From NCBI GenBank assembly GCA_902826775.1, contig CADEHE010000002.1, positions 186,001 through 250,000 of the forward strand: a DNA stretch of 64,000 bases. Direction: 5' to 3'. Within the stretch, counting starts at the first letter, position 1, and every line of letters begins with the position of its first letter. The position numbers and the translations under genes were made by a program. Positions 61,175 to 64,000 of this stretch are shown here, piece by piece. The stretch comes from an uncultured Pseudomonadota bacterium. GTDB lineage: Bacteria > Pseudomonadota > Gammaproteobacteria > Burkholderiales > JALYOK01. The notes below the pieces were generated by a model. The model did not search any database. It saw only the letters and a list, made by a program, of their open reading frames with translations, and was not told the origin of the DNA.

Positions 61175-62011
61175 ATGCTCACAAAGCCGCTACGAAGCCT
61201 GACCGAATGGGTCGCCTACCTCTACAGGACGGATATTCCGGTGCTGCGCCGCACCGTCTCCGCTTTGGATGAATTGCGCGAAAGCGGCGGCGAAGACTTA
61301 AACGTTCGCCAAATCTCGGACATTGTGTACCGCGACCCGCTCATGACACTCAAGGTGTTGGCTTACATGTCAACGCATCGCGGCGCGCGGCAGATCTCGG
61401 ATATCGAGACGGTCGAACAAGCGATCGCGATGATGGGGGTGCCGCCCTTCTTTCGCCGCTTTAGCAACCTAAGCACGGTGGAAGATACACTGCGCGATCA
61501 GCAGAAGGCGCACCTTGGACTGATGCGCGTCATCACGCGCGCCTATCGTGCAGCGCAGTTTGCTCAAGACTGGGCGACGCGCCGGCAGGATTTGGACTAC
61601 GAAGTCATCGTTGTGGCTGCGCTGTTGCATGACTTCGCGGAGATGTTGGTATGGTGCTTTTCGCCCGAGCAAGCATTGGCGATGCGCGAGATGCAGCAGC
61701 AAGATCCGACCTTGCGCAGCGTCACAGTTCAGCAAACTGTGATCGGTTGCGCCTTGAATGAACTGGAGCTGGCGCTGATGAAGCGCTGGCGCCTGCCTGA
61801 ACTGGTGGTCAAGATGACCGATCGCGCGCATGCCGACCATCCGCAAGTGCGCAACGTTCAATATGCCGTTAACTTAGCGCGACACTGCGCCAACGGTTGG
61901 AATGATCCGGCGCTGCCGGACGACTTTCGCGATGTCGCGCGCCTGCTCAACACCACACCGGACTTCGTGCGTGAGTTGGTCAGTCCACGCTTGGCAGCCA
62001 TTGGGCTGTAG
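61175..62011 (+). CDS. HDOD domain-containing protein
   Basis: 278 residues. The HDOD domain (about residues 20-215) is the HD-related output domain lacking catalytic metal ligands. It shows IPVLRRTVSALDELRE at the start, ISDIVYRDPLMTLKVLAYMS, VEQAIAMMGVPPFFRRF and an HD-like VAALLHDFAEMLVWCFSPEQ. HDOD proteins act in signalling and stress regulation, often near c-di-GMP enzymes. No second domain is present. It is divergent from the radical SAM gene by 112 bases and converges with the DUF4340 gene. Confidence 0.88.
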   Translation: MLTKPLRSLTEWVAYLYRTDIPVLRRTVSALDELRESGGEDLNVRQISDIVYRDPLMTLKVLAYMSTHRGARQISDIETVEQAIAMMGVPPFFRRFSNLSTVEDTLRDQQKAHLGLMRVITRAYRAAQFAQDWATRRQDLDYEVIVVAALLHDFAEMLVWCFSPEQALAMREMQQQDPTLRSVTVQQTVIGCALNELELALMKRWRLPELVVKMTDRAHADHPQVRNVQYAVNLARHCANGWNDPALPDDFRDVARLLNTTPDFVRELVSPRLAAIGL

Positions 62012-62056
62012 CATGGGCCACTTGCTCCCTATACCCACCCTAGGTTACAAGTAGCA

Positions 62057-62094
62057 GCCAATAGGCTGGGTAGTAAAACAAAGCCTCTATTGGC
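62057..62094. terminator. inverted repeat between convergent genes
   Basis: GCCAATAGGC (62057-62066) pairs with GCCTCTATTGGC (62083-62094) apart from a 2-base bulge, across a 16-base loop that contains AAAACAAA. It lies in the 92-base gap between the HDOD and DUF4340 genes and may stop transcription from both sides. Confidence 0.35.
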
Positions 62095-62103
62095 AGTATA
62101 GGC

Positions 62104-63294
62104 TCAGTTTGGCCCAGGCAAGGTTAGTCCTGGCGGTGCGCCAGCGCCGGGGCCCGCTGGCCGATTCTTGTCTGCTTTGAGTTGGGCGCGCGCGCGTAAC
62201 ATCGACTCCAGCTTCCATCCAGGCACCAGGAAAGTCCAATCCTTCAACCCACGCTCGCGCTTCAAGCGCGCCTCTAAGTCCGCCGACTGCTTCTTGAACG
62301 CCTCATCCAACTTGGCTTTATCTTCCGGCTTTTCGCTGGCGCCAGCCACACGCTCCTTGGGCGGCTCTCCCGTCAACGCGACGCGCACATAGCGCAGATC
62401 GTCTTTTTTGCCGCCGATATGCATGGTGTAGGTGAGGTTGTCGAAGCTCTGCGCGGTGACCACGATCGGCTTGGCCATGCCGGTGACATCGTCTCCCGCA
62501 CCGATGACGACATCCTGCATCAGCATCGACTCGAGCGCTCCAGCGACTTGGTTGCCGTTCACCGAATCGAAATCCGCAGGGCTGCTCGCCCCTTCCAGCC
62601 GCCAAAAATCATCGGCATTGGCGCGCGTGATGGTCCAGGTATGAGCGCTGTCTTCGCCAACGATCGCGACAGACTTCAACCGCTCGGCTTTAAAGAAATC
62701 CTTCTGCAACCATGATTCCGGCTTTGCGCTCGCCATGGCGAGTGTATCGCCGACGACCACCACGCTCTGTGCGGCCTCTAACGCGGGCACATCTTTGCCG
62801 ACGATGACAAAACGCCCGATGGGATAGCTTGGCGTGCCAGCGGCGCCGCCGCGCATAAATTCCTTGCCAAGCAACAACACCGCCAGCGGCTTGCCTGCCT
62901 TGTCGCTCAACGCAACCAGAGTGGCGGATTTGTCGCCCTTTCCGGGTGCCACCAACTCCAGCCTAGCGCGCTGCTCGGGCGTAATGGCCTCCACCTGCAG
63001 GATCTTCATCTCACGCAGCTGAATGAGCAGTTCACTAAAATTCTTGAAGTCAGCCGGGTAGTCATTGCGCTCTTGCACCCGCCAGGTGCCGTCCTTGTTG
63101 GCGAGGGTCGCCGAAGTTGTGCCGGAAGTGAACTTGGCGTGCGCGACGCTGTTGACATCGAGATCGAGCAAGTTTTGCCCGATACGGCCGGTGGCGTCCT
63201 GCCAGCCAACTTGCTCGCGCTTCATCATGGTGAACGTCGCCACGCCCAGCGCCAGCACCGCCACCAGCAAGATCAGAAATTGTTTGCGATTCAT
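62104..63294 (-). CDS. DUF4340 domain-containing protein
   Basis: 396 residues. One N-terminal membrane helix (MNRKQFLILLVAVLALGVAT) anchors a periplasmic DUF4340 region: VAHAKFTSGTTSATLANKDG, TWRVQERNDYPADFKNFSEL, WLQKDFFKAERLKSVAIVGE and FWRLEGASSPADFDSVNGNQ. The C-terminus is Pro/Gly-rich. DUF4340 genes typically sit beside GldG/GldF-like ABC-transporter components, as here. The gene overlaps the upstream GldG-type gene by ATGA, so they are coupled. The biochemical role is unknown. Confidence 0.88.
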   Translation of the reverse strand: MNRKQFLILLVAVLALGVATFTMMKREQVGWQDATGRIGQNLLDLDVNSVAHAKFTSGTTSATLANKDGTWRVQERNDYPADFKNFSELLIQLREMKILQVEAITPEQRARLELVAPGKGDKSATLVALSDKAGKPLAVLLLGKEFMRGGAAGTPSYPIGRFVIVGKDVPALEAAQSVVVVGDTLAMASAKPESWLQKDFFKAERLKSVAIVGEDSAHTWTITRANADDFWRLEGASSPADFDSVNGNQVAGALESMLMQDVVIGAGDDVTGMAKPIVVTAQSFDNLTYTMHIGGKKDDLRYVRVALTGEPPKERVAGASEKPEDKAKLDEAFKKQSADLEARLKRERGLKDWTFLVPGWKLESMLRARAQLKADKNRPAGPGAGAPPGLTLPGPN

Positions 63295-64000
63295 CGTGCC
63301 GCCACCCGTCTTCTCTTAACCCAAGCCAGCGCGACGCCGGCCAGCGCCACCAACAGCGGCATCGCAACGATATTGAGCACTTTGGTGCGCGTTTCCAATC
63401 GGTCAGTTTCCACGCGCAAGGTCTTACGCAGTTGCTTCAAGCGCTGGCGTGTATCGACTTGCTCTTTGCGGAACTTCTCCAGTTCAGCTTTCTGCTCGGG
63501 CGAGACAATAAACTGCTGGCCTTCGCCCTTGCTCTTCTGCAACTCATTAATGCGTTGCTGCGTCTGCTGCAGACTCTGCTCCAACTTCTGAATCTCGCCA
63601 ATATAGCTCTGCTGCGCGCGCGCCTGCATGTCCATGACCACCGACAGCGGCCGGAACTGCCCGACTCGGCTACGCAAGCCGATTAGATTCTCGTCGCCGC
63701 CGAACAAATCGACAAACCCTTGCAGCATGGCGATATTGCCGTTCTTCGGCACCAGCACGCGCTGGCCGCTCAAGTCTTGCATCACCTGCACGCTCGCTTG
63801 GTCAGCAAGCATGTCGGCATCGGCAATCAATACCACGGTGTTGTCCTTGGCTGATTCTTTCAGGTGCGGACGGTCCTTGCTCTTGTCGGCCGCCGGATCT
63901 TCATCCGGGTTGTTCGGATCCGCCTTCACTTCGGGTTTGCCGTCGGGGAAGGCTGTCTTGAACTTGCCGGAGAGCTTGACCGCCACCGGATAGACTTTGG
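63291..64000 (-). CDS. GldG-family ABC-type transport auxiliary protein, C-terminal part (cut by window edge)
   Basis: The frame is open to base 64000, so the N-terminus lies outside. The visible ~236 residues contain VVLIADADMLADQASVQVMQ, LQGFVDLFGGDENLIGLRSR, a coiled coil (residues with IQKLEQSLQQTQQRINELQK and EKFRKEQVDTRQRLKQLRKT) and a C-terminal membrane helix (VLNIVAMPLLVALAGVALAW) ending VKRRRVAAR. This is the layout of the Gldg family, the periplasmic/integral partner of gliding-type ABC transporters found across non-gliding bacteria. It is coupled to the DUF4340 gene by a 4-base overlap. Confidence 0.82.
   Translation of the reverse strand, partial: KVYPVAVKLSGKFKTAFPDGKPEVKADPNNPDEDPAADKSKDRPHLKESAKDNTVVLIADADMLADQASVQVMQDLSGQRVLVPKNGNIAMLQGFVDLFGGDENLIGLRSRVGQFRPLSVVMDMQARAQQSYIGEIQKLEQSLQQTQQRINELQKSKGEGQQFIVSPEQKAELEKFRKEQVDTRQRLKQLRKTLRVETDRLETRTKVLNIVAMPLLVALAGVALAWVKRRRVAAR

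Overview
The window reads as a chromosomal segment of a Gram-negative proteobacterium, most likely a betaproteobacterium. I base this on gene order and protein style, not on a database search. Supporting gene orders are thrS-infC-rpmI-rplT-pheS-pheT-ihfA-merR-tRNA-Pro, yciB-bolA-ppiC, and rluB-scpB-scpA running alongside trpS and a site-2 protease. DapE and ThrH closely resemble the proteobacterial proteins. The DNA is GC-rich and coding density is high.

Layout. 1-2.2 kb: end of an NRDE/TANGO2-like gene, then DUF3052, VOC/epimerase and OsmC genes. 1.9-4.0 kb: a periplasmic PQQ dehydrogenase carrying the Asp-Tyr-Asp metal signature of lanthanide enzymes, overlapping a small cytochrome c gene. 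4.2-17.2 kb: housekeeping genes (dapE-prmB, rluB-scpB-scpA, AI-2E family permease, trpS, M50 protease, PHP phosphatase, yciB-bolA-ppiC, thrH) and two small secreted or hypothetical proteins. 17.5-40.6 kb: one tightly packed minus-strand operon encoding an HlyD/RND-type periplasmic adaptor, a single 6784-residue LEPR-motif/DUF4347 surface protein, and a membrane-bound diguanylate cyclase. 41.4-42.9 kb: tRNA-Pro(GGG), a decayed integrase tail and an intact tyrosine recombinase. 43-50.9 kb: the translation and phenylalanyl/threonyl-tRNA synthetase cluster with ihfA, closed by tRNA-Val(GAC). 51-64 kb: orphan proteins including a 1182-residue multi-pass membrane protein, a redoxin, an amidohydrolase, a 7TMR-DISM diguanylate cyclase, a B12-type radical SAM protein, an HDOD protein, and the start of a DUF4340/GldG-type ABC-associated locus cut by the window edge.

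The most unusual system is the 23-kb operon. Its giant protein is modular: a DUF4347 domain with a His/Cys pair, two CSLREA beta-helices, two blocks of exactly seven VVVW repeats that look like seven-bladed propellers, two LamG-like domains, seven cadherin-like repeats, nine Ig-like repeats of exactly 288 bp, and a C-terminal membrane helix. It is translationally coupled to a GGEEF cyclase that has lost its inhibitory site, which suggests surface display and c-di-GMP output are made together. No ABC exporter or outer-membrane pore gene lies nearby.
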